A stretch of 64,000 nt of DNA from Idiomarina sp. (GTDB lineage: Bacteria > Pseudomonadota > Gammaproteobacteria > Enterobacterales > Alteromonadaceae). The stretch is from positions 1-64,000 of the forward strand of contig JAFIFH010000055.1 in the NCBI GenBank assembly GCA_020832105.1, in the 5' to 3' direction. Of this stretch, positions 1 through 8,093 are shown in pieces. Made by a program: the position numbers and the translations under genes. The notes below the pieces were generated by a model that saw only the letters and a program-made list of their open reading frames with translations, was not told the DNA's origin and searched no databases. The first letter of the stretch is position 1, and every line of letters begins with the position of its first letter.

Positions 1-825
1 CACCTGGCCCATGACCGCATAGTCACCGAATCTGTATTTTGCACCGCCACCAAAAGCGTCTCGCTCACCAAATTGCAGATCGCTGGCGTGCTGGTAAAAA
101 GCAATGCCCTGAAGAGCGTCAGTGAAGTTATAGCTACCCGCTAAACGCAAGGCACTGGGATCATTCTGGCTGCCTTCAGTTTGCTCATATGCAACACCTA
201 GCCAGACGCGCTGATACTGATAATTCAGTGCTACGCTCACTGCCTGCAGTTCGTTGTCGGTGGTAGCGTCTGTGGCGTTGTGCGGCGAGTATTGGATATC
301 AAAGGTGGTGTTGTTAAACACCGGGCTGCGATAATGAATGCTATTGCGAAAGCGCGGGTCGAAGCTCATCCCGCCACCACTGGCAATGTTACGCAAATCA
401 CCCAGGCGATCATTAAACACATCTGCTTTTGCGCGTAGCAATTTACCCGGGGTATCAAAAGAGCCGACTCGCACCTGGCCCCAGTCGCCCCGTAAACCTG
501 CGAAGGAGTCGCGGGTTGCGAAATCACCACCGCGCTGATCAAAGCGCACATTCTGTTCTAGCTGCATAAACACTTCGATGTTGTCATGCACCTGATGCTT
601 CGCTCTTATCCCCAAACGGCTCGAGTTACTGGACACGTTGAGGCCGTAGTCGCTGCCATCACCTAATACGTCGGTGCTTAAATGCGCCCGACCATAAATT
701 TGCAGATCAGCGGCCAGTACTGGCGCCATTTGACTGCAAAAGAGAATCGATGCAACCGCCACGGTCGCGACTGTTGGTAGTTTTTTAGACTTTGAAAAAG
801 TCACTTGGGATGTGTGTATGCTCAC
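1..825 (-). CDS. Outer-membrane porin, 3' end cut by the window
   Basis: This Gram-negative trimeric-type porin is read from a GTG at 825 with a GGAG Shine-Dalgarno (SD) sequence about 7 bases upstream. The frame is open for 275 codons to base 1, so the C-terminal barrel strands lie outside the window. An N-terminal signal peptide ends near APVLAA, followed by mature DLQIYGRAHLS, the usual first porin strand. Further porin-like stretches include SRLGIRAKHQ, RDSFAGLRGDWGQVRVGSFD and FRNSIHYRSP. It lies in the outer membrane and should allow small anions or other solutes to diffuse. The Pho box in front suggests a phosphate-starvation role like PhoE or OprP, but substrate choice cannot be read from the sequence. 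No ATG opens the frame, so ATG-only gene finding would miss it. Confidence 0.9.
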   Translation of the reverse strand, partial: MSIHTSQVTFSKSKKLPTVATVAVASILFCSQMAPVLAADLQIYGRAHLSTDVLGDGSDYGLNVSSNSSRLGIRAKHQVHDNIEVFMQLEQNVRFDQRGGDFATRDSFAGLRGDWGQVRVGSFDTPGKLLRAKADVFNDRLGDLRNIASGGGMSFDPRFRNSIHYRSPVFNNTTFDIQYSPHNATDATTDNELQAVSVALNYQYQRVWLGVAYEQTEGSQNDPSALRLAGSYNFTDALQGIAFYQHASDLQFGERDAFGGGAKYRFGDYAVMGQV

Positions 826-863
826 AAATATCTCCAGCTCATGGGTGTGGGTTAGCTGGACGG

Positions 864-899
864 ATAATATAGGGATCTAATGTGACAGTAACGTGACAA
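864..899 (-). promoter_or_regulatory. Pho box and -10 element for the porin
   Basis: Read on the minus strand, 899-882 is TTGTCACGTTACTGTCAC: two 7-bp TGTCAC-type repeats 11 bp apart, close to the PhoB consensus CTGTCAT-N4-CTGTCAY. About 11 bp downstream is a TATTAT-type -10 (about 864-869), and the porin GTG follows at 825. This spacing, with the Pho box replacing a -35, is typical of PhoB-activated promoters. A further TGTCAC half-site lies at about 954-960. Confidence 0.75.
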
Positions 900-1110
900 G
901 GTGACGTTTTTTTGAATCTTTTTTGACCTTACCGAGTCGTTATTAAGTCGAAAATGTGACAAGGGTTTATTTAGTGCTTGTATTCCCCCCTCGCATTACG
1001 GCATTTTAACGCATACACCCTAGCCTCCTCGGCAGGCCGATATTCACTCGTTCTGCTTGAGTCACCCATATTTGCGGGCAGTGGACGCCCTTCACATAAG
1101 AGACATAATC

Positions 1111-2670
1111 ATGATCCAAGCGCCTCAAGCCCGACAGATAAGGCCCTCGCCATTAACAGCAGTAAAAACGGTGCTCCTTGCCACCAGCCTGGCATTGGCA
1201 CTCAACGCCTGCAGTCCGGCAAGTGACGCTGACAATGACCTCTCATTCGCCTCCGCTGAAGACATTCAGCAGCGTCTGGCCGATGGCCAGCTAAGCAGTG
1301 AAGCCTTGGTGCAGTATTACATTGAACAAATTGAAGCCAACAACCAACAGGGCGCAGAACTGCGTGCGATTATCGATATTAACCCCGACGCCCTAAGCAT
1401 CGCGCGTACGCTGGACGAAGAGCGCGCGGCCGGACAGGTGCGCTCCCCCCTGCATGGCCTGCCAGTGGTATTGAAAGCTAATATCGCAACCGCAGACCAG
1501 TTACCCACCACAGCAGGCGCCAACGTTCTTGAAGGCCACCTGACCAGCGTAGACGCGGAACTTGTGGCGCAACTACGGGAACAAGGTGCAATTATCTTAG
1601 CCAAAGCCAACCTGTCGGAATGGGCGAACTTTCGCGGCTATGGGTCCTCCAGTGGCTGGTCCGGCTTAGGTGGCCAGGCGCGCAACCCGTATCGGCACAG
1701 CCACACGCCATGCGGCTCCAGCTCAGGGTCAGCCGTGGCGGTGGCGGCAGACTTCAGTTTACTGGCGATAGGCACCGAAACAGACGGTTCAATCATGTGC
1801 CCTGCGTCGATTAATGGTGTGGTGGGCGTCAAACCCACTCGCGGCAGTGTGTCTGGCCACGGCATTATTCCGATTGCCGCAGCGCAGGACATTGCCGGCC
1901 CGATGACTCGCTACGTGCATGATGCTCGCTTACTGTTACAGGGCATGATAACGGCTGAAGCCAGGTCGCACATGGACGCGACCGACGCTGCCAGCCAGCG
2001 GGTAGTGCTGATTAAAGCCTATGACGATCATTTTCCTGGGGTTGCTGCCATGACCGAACGCCTGGGTCTGTACCTGGAAAGCCAGGGCATTGAGGTGGTC
2101 AGAGTCGACGAATGGCAATTACCCGAGGGCCTGGGTGAAGCTGAAATTGAGGTTTTACTGTATGAATTTAAGCGTGACCTTTCACAGTGGTTAATTGACT
2201 TTGAGGCGCCTGAGATAGCCGCCGATATGCCAGCCATTATTCGTTATAACGAAGAGAACGCCGATATTAACCTGCATCTTTTTGGTCAGGAGTACTTTGA
2301 ACAGGCCGCTATTATCGACCTGGAGCAAGCGCGAGACAGCTACGAGGCCGCTTTGCAACTGGGCAGAACGCTGTCCGCTGACTTCCTTGACGAATTGCTG
2401 CAAACCCATGCGGCAGACGCTATCGTGATTCCGTCCTATGGCCCGGCCTGGCCCATCGACCATGAACAGGGCGACGTCTTTAACTTTGGCACGTCAACCG
2501 CTGCAGCGGTATCGGGATATCCGTCAGTGACTATTCGTGCCGGCTACGAAGACGAGTTGCCGTTGGGTGTGAGCTTGGTTGGCGCACCCTACACTGACTG
2601 GCGCCTGCTGGATTTAGCTGAGCGTTTAGAGCACGACGGCATGGGGTTTGTACCACCGCGGCTCGACTAA
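1111..2670 (+). CDS. Amidase signature family lipoprotein
   Basis: This is a predicted amide hydrolase of the amidase-signature (GatA/FAAH-like) family, 519 residues from the ATG at 1111; an upstream in-frame TTG at 1057 is less likely. The N-terminus is a lipoprotein signal with lipobox LNAC (Cys34), so it should be an envelope lipoprotein. The Ser-cisSer-Lys triad is visible: Lys122 in VVLKANIA, the GSSSGS loop at 202-207, and the nucleophile Ser227 in TETDGSI. Signature text continues through VVGVKPTRG. It resembles the secreted amidases often labelled peptide or indole-acetamide hydrolase. The substrate is unknown. It is a single gene transcribed away from the porin, sharing the 285-bp intergenic region. 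Confidence 0.9.
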   Translation: MIQAPQARQIRPSPLTAVKTVLLATSLALALNACSPASDADNDLSFASAEDIQQRLADGQLSSEALVQYYIEQIEANNQQGAELRAIIDINPDALSIARTLDEERAAGQVRSPLHGLPVVLKANIATADQLPTTAGANVLEGHLTSVDAELVAQLREQGAIILAKANLSEWANFRGYGSSSGWSGLGGQARNPYRHSHTPCGSSSGSAVAVAADFSLLAIGTETDGSIMCPASINGVVGVKPTRGSVSGHGIIPIAAAQDIAGPMTRYVHDARLLLQGMITAEARSHMDATDAASQRVVLIKAYDDHFPGVAAMTERLGLYLESQGIEVVRVDEWQLPEGLGEAEIEVLLYEFKRDLSQWLIDFEAPEIAADMPAIIRYNEENADINLHLFGQEYFEQAAIIDLEQARDSYEAALQLGRTLSADFLDELLQTHAADAIVIPSYGPAWPIDHEQGDVFNFGTSTAAAVSGYPSVTIRAGYEDELPLGVSLVGAPYTDWRLLDLAERLEHDGMGFVPPRLD

Positions 2671-2701
2671 CAGACCACTGAGGGCGCGCTAACTTTGCTG
2701 G

Positions 2702-2992
2702 TTAAGGTCTAGCGTCGTCCTCACGCTTACTTACCACTTCACCTTCAATGACCTGGCTTTGCGATGTCCTGGTCGAACGCTCAAAGCCCTGTTGGTTATC
2801 TTGCTGACGCTGTGCCCGGCGTCCGGCCATGGCTTTTTCAAAGGTACGCTTATGCAAATAAAAACGGACCAGCACCACGGGTATCAAGAGCAGAGCAAGG
2901 ATTAAAAACCCGCTAGCCACCACCACGCCGAGCACCAGGCCGCCGACGAGTAGAAAAATAAATAGTATGCGTTGCAATATAGTTGGTTTCAC
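2702..2992 (-). CDS. Small inner-membrane protein, unknown function
   Basis: This 96-residue protein starts at a GTG at 2992. Residues about 8-45 form one or two closely spaced hydrophobic helices. A basic linker (FYLHKRTFEKAMAGRRAQRQQ) and a polar tail containing VIEGEVV follow. The layout (short hydrophobic hairpin, basic stretch, acidic tail) suggests a small inner-membrane protein with a cytoplasmic tail. No enzyme motif is visible and I do not recognise a family. It sits just upstream, in transcription order, of nothing co-directional, so context does not assign a role. Confidence 0.6.
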   Translation of the reverse strand: MKPTILQRILFIFLLVGGLVLGVVVASGFLILALLLIPVVLVRFYLHKRTFEKAMAGRRAQRQQDNQQGFERSTRTSQSQVIEGEVVSKREDDARP

Positions 2993-3026
2993 AAAGTGCT
3001 CTGTTGTATTGAAATGGATAGGCTGA

Positions 3027-3719
3027 TTAGCAGTGTATCAGATCATTAAGCTGACCCAGATGCTCAACCGTTACTTCCGGTTGCACACCCCAGGGGTCAA
3101 AAACTGCGTTGTGCTGACGTTTCACCCACGCCGTGCGCATACCGACGGAGTCAGCGCCTATAATGTCAAAAGCATTGGCAGAAACCAACCAGGTTTGTTC
3201 AGGATCGCTGTGGGTTTGACGTAAAAAATGCGTATATACCGATGGATCTGGCTTAAACGATTTCGTGTCAGTCACGGATATCACCCCGTTAAACGCATTC
3301 GCCACCCCCGCATTTTCCAGGAGCGACTCCACATTTGACTGACAGCCATTGGAAAAGGCATAGACCCGATGCTTGCGACCTAGTATGCTTAATGCGTTAC
3401 TGACGTCACTAAACAGCGGCAACAGGTCGAATGCCGCTAACAACTCGGTTTCTTCCGCTGCACTGAGGTCCAGTTCGTAGTAGACATTGCAATAGCGCAA
3501 AGCGTCTCTGGTGCACACTGAAAAGTCCTTAAAGCGCTGCATCAAGCCCCGTCGAAACGCATATTCAAGCTGTTTATCCCGCCACAACCGCGCTACGTCT
3601 GCCGCAGACACCTGGCTGTTTCGCGTGCCTGCTTTGGGCACATAGGCCGCAAGTGCTTTCACCACGCCCTGGGTATCAAACAAAGTACCGTACACATCAA
3701 ATGCCAACGTACATTGCAC
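3027..3719 (-). CDS. Type II haloacid dehalogenase (HAD superfamily)
   Basis: This cytoplasmic HAD hydrolase resembles the (S)-2-haloacid dehalogenase type II group, which replaces halogen by hydroxyl on 2-haloalkanoic acids via an aspartyl ester. I choose the GTG at 3719, which has AAGGAG 8 bases upstream and puts the nucleophile Asp8 in FDVYGTLFD at the usual distance from the N-terminus; the frame stays open to 3749. The other HAD motifs are present: SNG at about 123-125, KPDP with Lys156, and SANAFDIIGAD near 180-190. Length, about 230 residues, is normal. Many members of this group have no proven dehalogenase activity, so the substrate remains open. Confidence 0.85.
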   Translation of the reverse strand: MQCTLAFDVYGTLFDTQGVVKALAAYVPKAGTRNSQVSAADVARLWRDKQLEYAFRRGLMQRFKDFSVCTRDALRYCNVYYELDLSAAEETELLAAFDLLPLFSDVSNALSILGRKHRVYAFSNGCQSNVESLLENAGVANAFNGVISVTDTKSFKPDPSVYTHFLRQTHSDPEQTWLVSANAFDIIGADSVGMRTAWVKRQHNAVFDPWGVQPEVTVEHLGQLNDLIHC

Positions 3720-3913
3720 GCCTCTGTCTCCTTCGCCAACCATGAGCATATAGCTTGCAGCGTGAAGTCGATTTTGCCTATTGGATTTAAGTCTAATACA
3801 GCGGATCTTTACATAGCCCCCATCTTTGCCATTCCAGGCTCTTTAAATTCTATACGTTTCATGAGCTTAGGCTAGGCATATGGATTATTTTACTGGATCG
3901 ACTTGCGGCAATT

Positions 3914-3952
3914 GATTACAAGTGTAATCCTTTAAGTATTACAACTGTAATC
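3914..3952 (+). promoter_or_regulatory. Twin BlaI-type operators
   Basis: Two near-identical dyads precede the BlaI-like gene: GATTACAAGTGTAATC (3914-3929) and ATTACAACTGTAAT (3938-3951). Both contain the TACA-NN-TGTA core recognised by BlaI/MecI repressors. Their centres are about 23 bp apart, near two helical turns, which would suit cooperative dimers. They end about 12 bases before the ATG at 3964, so the repressor probably autoregulates the operon. Confidence 0.8.
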
Positions 3953-3963
3953 GGAAAGCATCC

Positions 3964-4347
3964 ATGGACATCAGCAATGCAGAGCTAGAAGTACTTAATG
4001 TATTGTGGGCCGAAGCCCCTCTCCCTGCCAATGAAGTCGCCAAGCGTGTGCAATTGGCACAAGACTGGCACGAAAAAACAGTGAAAACCCTGCTCAATCG
4101 CCTGGCTGGTAAAGGCGCTATTAGCTTTGAGAAAGACGGCCGTGCCTATCTGTACTCCCCGGTAATTGAACAAGCCAACTACCAGCAAAAAGTTAGCCAG
4201 AACTTTGTTGAACGCCTGTTTGCTGGCCGCGTGTCACCGCTCGTCGCAGGGTTTGCCAGACAAGGCAAACTCAGTGCAGACGATGTGGATGAGCTCAAAG
4301 GCCTGATCAAGGACTGGGAGCGCCAGCAGGAGAATTCCGATGAGTGA
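3964..4347 (+). CDS. BlaI/MecI/CopY family repressor
   Basis: This 127-residue winged-helix DNA-binding protein is of the penicillinase-repressor family. The N-terminus (ISNAELEVLNVLWAEAPLPANEV, then EKTVKTLLNRLAGKGAI) is the conserved HTH/wing. A C-terminal dimerisation helix contains the region normally cut by the paired M56 protease. Its stop codon overlaps the start of the next gene by 8 bases, showing translational coupling to the sensor protease. It should bind the twin operators just upstream and be inactivated after the sensor is triggered. No beta-lactamase gene lies alongside, so the signal may be envelope stress rather than antibiotic. In other bacteria such pairs control varied targets. 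Confidence 0.9.
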   Translation: MDISNAELEVLNVLWAEAPLPANEVAKRVQLAQDWHEKTVKTLLNRLAGKGAISFEKDGRAYLYSPVIEQANYQQKVSQNFVERLFAGRVSPLVAGFARQGKLSADDVDELKGLIKDWERQQENSDE

Positions 4348-5611
4348 GCTATTAACCAGCCTGATGGCCTGGCTTTGGCCGGCCAGCCTTGCTTTTTCTG
4401 TGCTCGCGACTGCGCTATTGCTCGGTCATCGCAAATTATTGGCATGGTTTGGCGCCCGCACAGTGTACCCGCTATGGTTGCTACTGCCGGTCGTGTTGGG
4501 TCTGCCAATACTGGCGCACGCTGTATCGCCATTTTTCAGCAGCTGGCTGCAGCCTGCACAACAAGCGCAGTGGCAAAGCTGGACCACCTTACCAGGTGCA
4601 AGCACCGTCAACGCCGTAGAGTCGGCTGTAACTAGCCCTTGGTTGCTGGCTGCGGCTTGGCTGTGGTTAGTGCCGGCAGTGGTGCTGATCGCCGTATTTG
4701 CACAGCAGTATCTGCGCCTGCGCAGAAAGCCCTGTGCTCGTTATAAAGGCCTCAAAGTTCAATGGCAGGCTGCTGGCAGTAGCCCGGGGATCTCGGGCTT
4801 ATGCTCGCCACGCCTGCAGCTACCTCTCGACTTTGACTGTCGATTTAGCCGCAGCGAGCAACGTTTAATTATCCAGCACGAACTCACCCACTGGCGTCGT
4901 CATGACCTGCAGGTCAACGCCTTTGCCTGGTTGTTACTTGCCTGCCAGTGGTTTAACCCGCTGGCCTGGAAAGCCTACCAGCGTTTTCGTGCTGATCAGG
5001 AACTCGCCTGTGATGCCAGCGTGCTTGCGATGCAACATGCGAGCCGGCCACAGGATCTCATTTCTAAGCAAGTTTGCTACGCCAATGCGCTACTGGCCGC
5101 AATGCAGTCTGTGTCACTCAACGCGCGCACCCGCAAGCTGTGGTCAACCGCAACCTGCACTCATTATGGTATTGCCCAAGGAGAACGAGCCATGGCTCAG
5201 GAACGCTTTAACCAACTTAATCAACATCATCAACCGCGTCGCTGGCCTGCGCTGCTCGGCGCATCGCTGGTCACGCTGGCGGGACTGGCCTGGTTAGGCC
5301 CAGTCGCCGCTAATGGCATCGCTAAGGACAGCAGTGTCGCCGACATTGAAGCGGCGCCAGCAGCGCAGCCCATCGTGCGGATTGAGCCAAGATACCCGGC
5401 TGCCGCCGTTGAGCAAGGCCTTGAAGGGTACGTCGACCTTAGTTTCGTGATTACCGATCAAGGCACGGTTGCCAATGTTGACGTTATTCGCGCCGAACCT
5501 GAGGGTGTCTTTACCGACGCTGCAGTGGCCGCATTAGAGCGCTGGCGCTATGCGCCACAAAATGACCTGCCACAACAGATCCGGCTAGAGTTCGCGTTAA
5601 ATCACGACTGA
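4340..5611 (+). CDS. M56 (BlaR1-like) sensor protease with C-terminal TonB domain
   Basis: This 423-residue inner-membrane zinc protease has N-terminal transmembrane segments at about 10-30, 42-60 and 100-120. The M56 zinc site is HELTH at 180-184 with Glu221 in DQELACDASVL, preceded by the conserved GISGLCSPRLQLP stretch. A transmembrane helix near 268-288 leads to a periplasmic C-terminal domain of TonB/energy-transducer type (IVRIEPRYPAAAVEQGLEG to ALERWRYAP, about 335-415). A penicillin-binding sensor domain, as in staphylococcal BlaR1, is absent. Known homologues cleave BlaI-like repressors on signal. What the TonB-like domain senses or touches is unknown. It is co-transcribed with the repressor. 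Confidence 0.88.
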   Translation: MSELLTSLMAWLWPASLAFSVLATALLLGHRKLLAWFGARTVYPLWLLLPVVLGLPILAHAVSPFFSSWLQPAQQAQWQSWTTLPGASTVNAVESAVTSPWLLAAAWLWLVPAVVLIAVFAQQYLRLRRKPCARYKGLKVQWQAAGSSPGISGLCSPRLQLPLDFDCRFSRSEQRLIIQHELTHWRRHDLQVNAFAWLLLACQWFNPLAWKAYQRFRADQELACDASVLAMQHASRPQDLISKQVCYANALLAAMQSVSLNARTRKLWSTATCTHYGIAQGERAMAQERFNQLNQHHQPRRWPALLGASLVTLAGLAWLGPVAANGIAKDSSVADIEAAPAAQPIVRIEPRYPAAAVEQGLEGYVDLSFVITDQGTVANVDVIRAEPEGVFTDAAVAALERWRYAPQNDLPQQIRLEFALNHD

Positions 5612-5641
5612 CCACTCTTTATACACATTTGCTTGCAATTT

Positions 5642-5673
5642 AACGCCACACCTTTGATTGACGGTGTGGCGTT
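5642..5673 (+). terminator. Stem-loop terminator after the BlaI/M56 operon
   Basis: AACGCCACACC pairs with GGTGTGGCGTT (11 bp, about 10-base loop) 30 bases after the M56 stop codon. The downstream T tract is short (GTTTGCG), so strength is uncertain. Confidence 0.6.
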
Positions 5674-5754
5674 TGCGATTCATTCTTAGGGCATAAATTA
5701 AAGAACTCGGGCGCATTGTGTCTGAGTTTTAAGGCACTCAATGAGGGATTCACG

Positions 5755-6711
5755 ATGTCTGTTTTTTCTGTCTCAAAATTTGTACTAAGCAGTCTTGTTC
5801 TGCCAGCCACGCTGGCCTTTGGCATGTCTGCCGCCACCATCAGCGCGCCTGCGCAGGCCGTTGAGGCTGAAGAGAACCTCAGTGCATGTGAAGGCGCTAA
5901 CTGTGAAGAGATCATGCGCCGCTTTATGCGCCTGTCCCGCGGTGGTAGCGGCGATGCCTCGGCATTGGTTGCCGTGGGGTTCGCTAATGGTGAAGGCTTT
6001 GAGCAAGATCATAAAGAAGCAGCACGCTTTATTAATATGGGCGTGCGTCAGCAAAGCGGCCTCGCCGCTTATATAAAATCAGACTGGCTACGCCGGGGTT
6101 TTATTCTTGAACAAGACATGGCTGAGGCATTACAACTGCTGGAAACTGCGATCAATTTGAACCACGCGCCGGCAATGCACCAGAAGGGTGTGCTGTTGAT
6201 GCAGGCTGACGATCTGGAAGGCGCAAACCGTCCACTGCTTGACGAGGCTATCGGCTTATTTATTGACGCTGCCGACCTTGGACTTGCCAGCTCCATGTAT
6301 GCCCTCGCACGTCTTTTACATGCTGGCGTGGGTGTTGACCAGAATATTGAAGAGGCTGCGGAGCTCTATCGCCAATTAACGTTGTCTGGTCACCCTGGTG
6401 CCCGTCAGCAACTACGTCAGTTAACCCGTGAGCTTGAAGCCAGCAGCGGCAACGACGCGCTGGTCGAACGCCTGGTTGAAGCCGACAATATGGAGCGGAT
6501 TCAAGTGTACGGCAGCACCATGAACTTTAACGCCCAACTTGAGGGCTTAGCTCGCCGCCTTGACGCTACCGGTGTTTATGACACCCGCTCAGTGGGTTCA
6601 CGAATTCGCGGGGTGTCTTGCGACCAAACCGGTGCCAATTGCCAATCGGGCCGCCCTGCACCAGGTGCCAGCTCGTTGGCTGAAGTGCTCTCCGGCCGCC
6701 AAGGTCAGTAA
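5755..6711 (+). CDS. Secreted Sel1-repeat protein
   Basis: This 318-residue protein starts at the ATG at 5755 behind GAGGGA. A signal peptide likely ends after APAQA (about residue 36). The mature part is helical with Sel1/TPR-like repeats: DASALVAVGFANGEG, EAARFINMGVR, EALQLLETAINLNHAPAMHQKGVLLM and the clearest one, ASSMYALARLLHAGVGVDQNIEEAAELYRQL. The C-terminal 60 residues are less repetitive and contain a CDQTGANC pair of cysteines. Sel1 proteins usually scaffold protein interactions, here in the periplasm. It follows the BlaI/M56 pair but is separated from it by a hairpin, so it probably has its own promoter. Confidence 0.8.
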   Translation: MSVFSVSKFVLSSLVLPATLAFGMSAATISAPAQAVEAEENLSACEGANCEEIMRRFMRLSRGGSGDASALVAVGFANGEGFEQDHKEAARFINMGVRQQSGLAAYIKSDWLRRGFILEQDMAEALQLLETAINLNHAPAMHQKGVLLMQADDLEGANRPLLDEAIGLFIDAADLGLASSMYALARLLHAGVGVDQNIEEAAELYRQLTLSGHPGARQQLRQLTRELEASSGNDALVERLVEADNMERIQVYGSTMNFNAQLEGLARRLDATGVYDTRSVGSRIRGVSCDQTGANCQSGRPAPGASSLAEVLSGRQGQ

Positions 6712-6725
6712 ACTTGGGTTACAAC

Positions 6726-6758
6726 CCCACCTGCGCGAATCCGTGCAGGTGGGATTTT
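6726..6758 (+). terminator. Rho-independent terminator
   Basis: CCCACCTGC (6726-6734) pairs with GCAGGTGGG (6745-6753), followed by ATTTTGC, 15 bases after the Sel1 gene stop. It lies between convergent genes. Confidence 0.75.
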
Positions 6759-6782
6759 GCCCGGCTTAATTAACCGGCTTAG

Positions 6783-7361
6783 TTAAAACGACGAGCCCGA
6801 CTGTTGTAAAAACTCACGCTCCGCTTTGGATGACTTACGCCCCAGCACCGCGTTGCGATGCGGATAGCGGCCAAAACGCTCGATAATCACCTTATGCTTG
6901 TGCTCGAAATCTAATGACTCCTCTAGCCCTGGCTGAGAAAACAGCACAACCGCTTGCTGGTGAATTGTGAGCGACTCGCTGTGCATATAGGGCATATACA
7001 GAAAAGCCCGCTGCTGCACGGTTAGTGACTTATCCAGGCCTTGCGCCACGGCTTCCTGCGCCAGTGCAAGGGCGAGTGGATCGCTGGCAAAGGCCTGCGG
7101 GTCATCACGAAAGATATTGCGAGAGAACTGATCAAGTACAATCACCTCGGCCAATCGTCCTTCTGCATTCTGACGCCAGTGCGATAGCTCGCACTGCGAT
7201 GCGGCTGCATGCAGCTCACCAAAGCGCTTAGCAATGGTGTTATCAAGGTCATCGCTTTTGTTAAACCAGTCCGCTGAATTAAGCTCATAGAACCAGAAAT
7301 TGAGTACATCATTAGCATTTTGCGCGGTGTCACGGCGGTCTAGATCCTGAAAATCGGTCAT
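6783..7361 (-). CDS. DUF924 family protein
   Basis: This cytoplasmic all-helical protein of about 192 residues belongs to the DUF924 family (TPR-like fold, function unproven). Family landmarks are VLNFWFYEL near the N-terminus, the central VIVLDQFSRNIFRDDPQAFASDPLAL, MPYMHSESLTIHQQAV, and near the end RFGRYPHRNAVLGR. Two adjacent ATGs occur (7364 and 7361) behind AAGGA; the second has the better spacing. Length is typical. It ends convergently with the Sel1 gene. Confidence 0.88.
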   Translation of the reverse strand: MTDFQDLDRRDTAQNANDVLNFWFYELNSADWFNKSDDLDNTIAKRFGELHAAASQCELSHWRQNAEGRLAEVIVLDQFSRNIFRDDPQAFASDPLALALAQEAVAQGLDKSLTVQQRAFLYMPYMHSESLTIHQQAVVLFSQPGLEESLDFEHKHKVIIERFGRYPHRNAVLGRKSSKAEREFLQQSGSSF

Positions 7362-7450
7362 CATTGTCCTTTTGAATAGATTGCGGGTGCTGCGCTACTT
7401 AGTAAGCTTATGCGCTAATTCAAAGGATTCAAATGTGATGCGCTAGAATG

Positions 7451-7984
7451 TCAGAACCATGCGGCATGCAGGATTGGTGCAAGCGCCAGCATTAACGCCT
7501 GTTGGTAGGTACTCTCGCGGGATTCCATATGGTTCGTCAACAAGCCAATGGCGCCGCCCTTCTGTTTCACGTTCGTAGTATGAAAACGTTGATCCAGCAC
7601 GTCGCCAAGCTCCCGGCCAGCCTGAAGATCCTGATAAAACTGCCGTGGCAACGGCAAATCCGCCGTCCGCCCGATACTCAACTGGTCCGCCGTGGCAACG
7701 ACCACATAGGCGAAAGTCGCCACACCATAATCAAATTCGTCCACCCCACCTTCAAAGGCGACATAGAAGTCCGCAGCTTTAGCCTGCTGACAAAAAGCAA
7801 CCCGATTACGGGCCCCCTGCAGAGTTTCAGCTTCACTCATTGGCTGATCCGACACACCAGAGGGCGCATCCAGCGCCTCTACTACAACCGTCGCATCCGC
7901 AAACGCACGCTGTAACGTCGACTTGGCGGCATTCACTTTGACCGGGTTCGTCGAACCCACCACTACTGTTATCGTTTTGCTCAT
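7451..7984 (-). CDS. yjjX: Inosine/xanthosine triphosphatase (YjjX/DUF84)
   Basis: This 177-residue nucleotide-pool sanitising enzyme hydrolyses ITP and XTP so that deaminated purines are not incorporated. Family motifs are the N-terminal VVVGSTNPVKVNAAKSTL, GVSDQPMSEAETLQGARNR, the acidic YVAFEGGVDEFD segment and KQKGGAIGLLTNH. Length agrees with E. coli YjjX (about 170). It is a single gene. Other NTPase members of the Maf/HAM1 fold are less similar in motif order. Confidence 0.9.
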   Translation of the reverse strand: MSKTITVVVGSTNPVKVNAAKSTLQRAFADATVVVEALDAPSGVSDQPMSEAETLQGARNRVAFCQQAKAADFYVAFEGGVDEFDYGVATFAYVVVATADQLSIGRTADLPLPRQFYQDLQAGRELGDVLDQRFHTTNVKQKGGAIGLLTNHMESRESTYQQALMLALAPILHAAWF

Positions 7985-8093
7985 CTGCAGTCATATCTAA
8001 GGATGTCATGCCCGCAGCTTAGCACGCTGCTTTTTAGTGAATCCAGACTAACGTTCTGCAGCCTTCACATAGTCAAAAACGTGCCGAGTAAGC

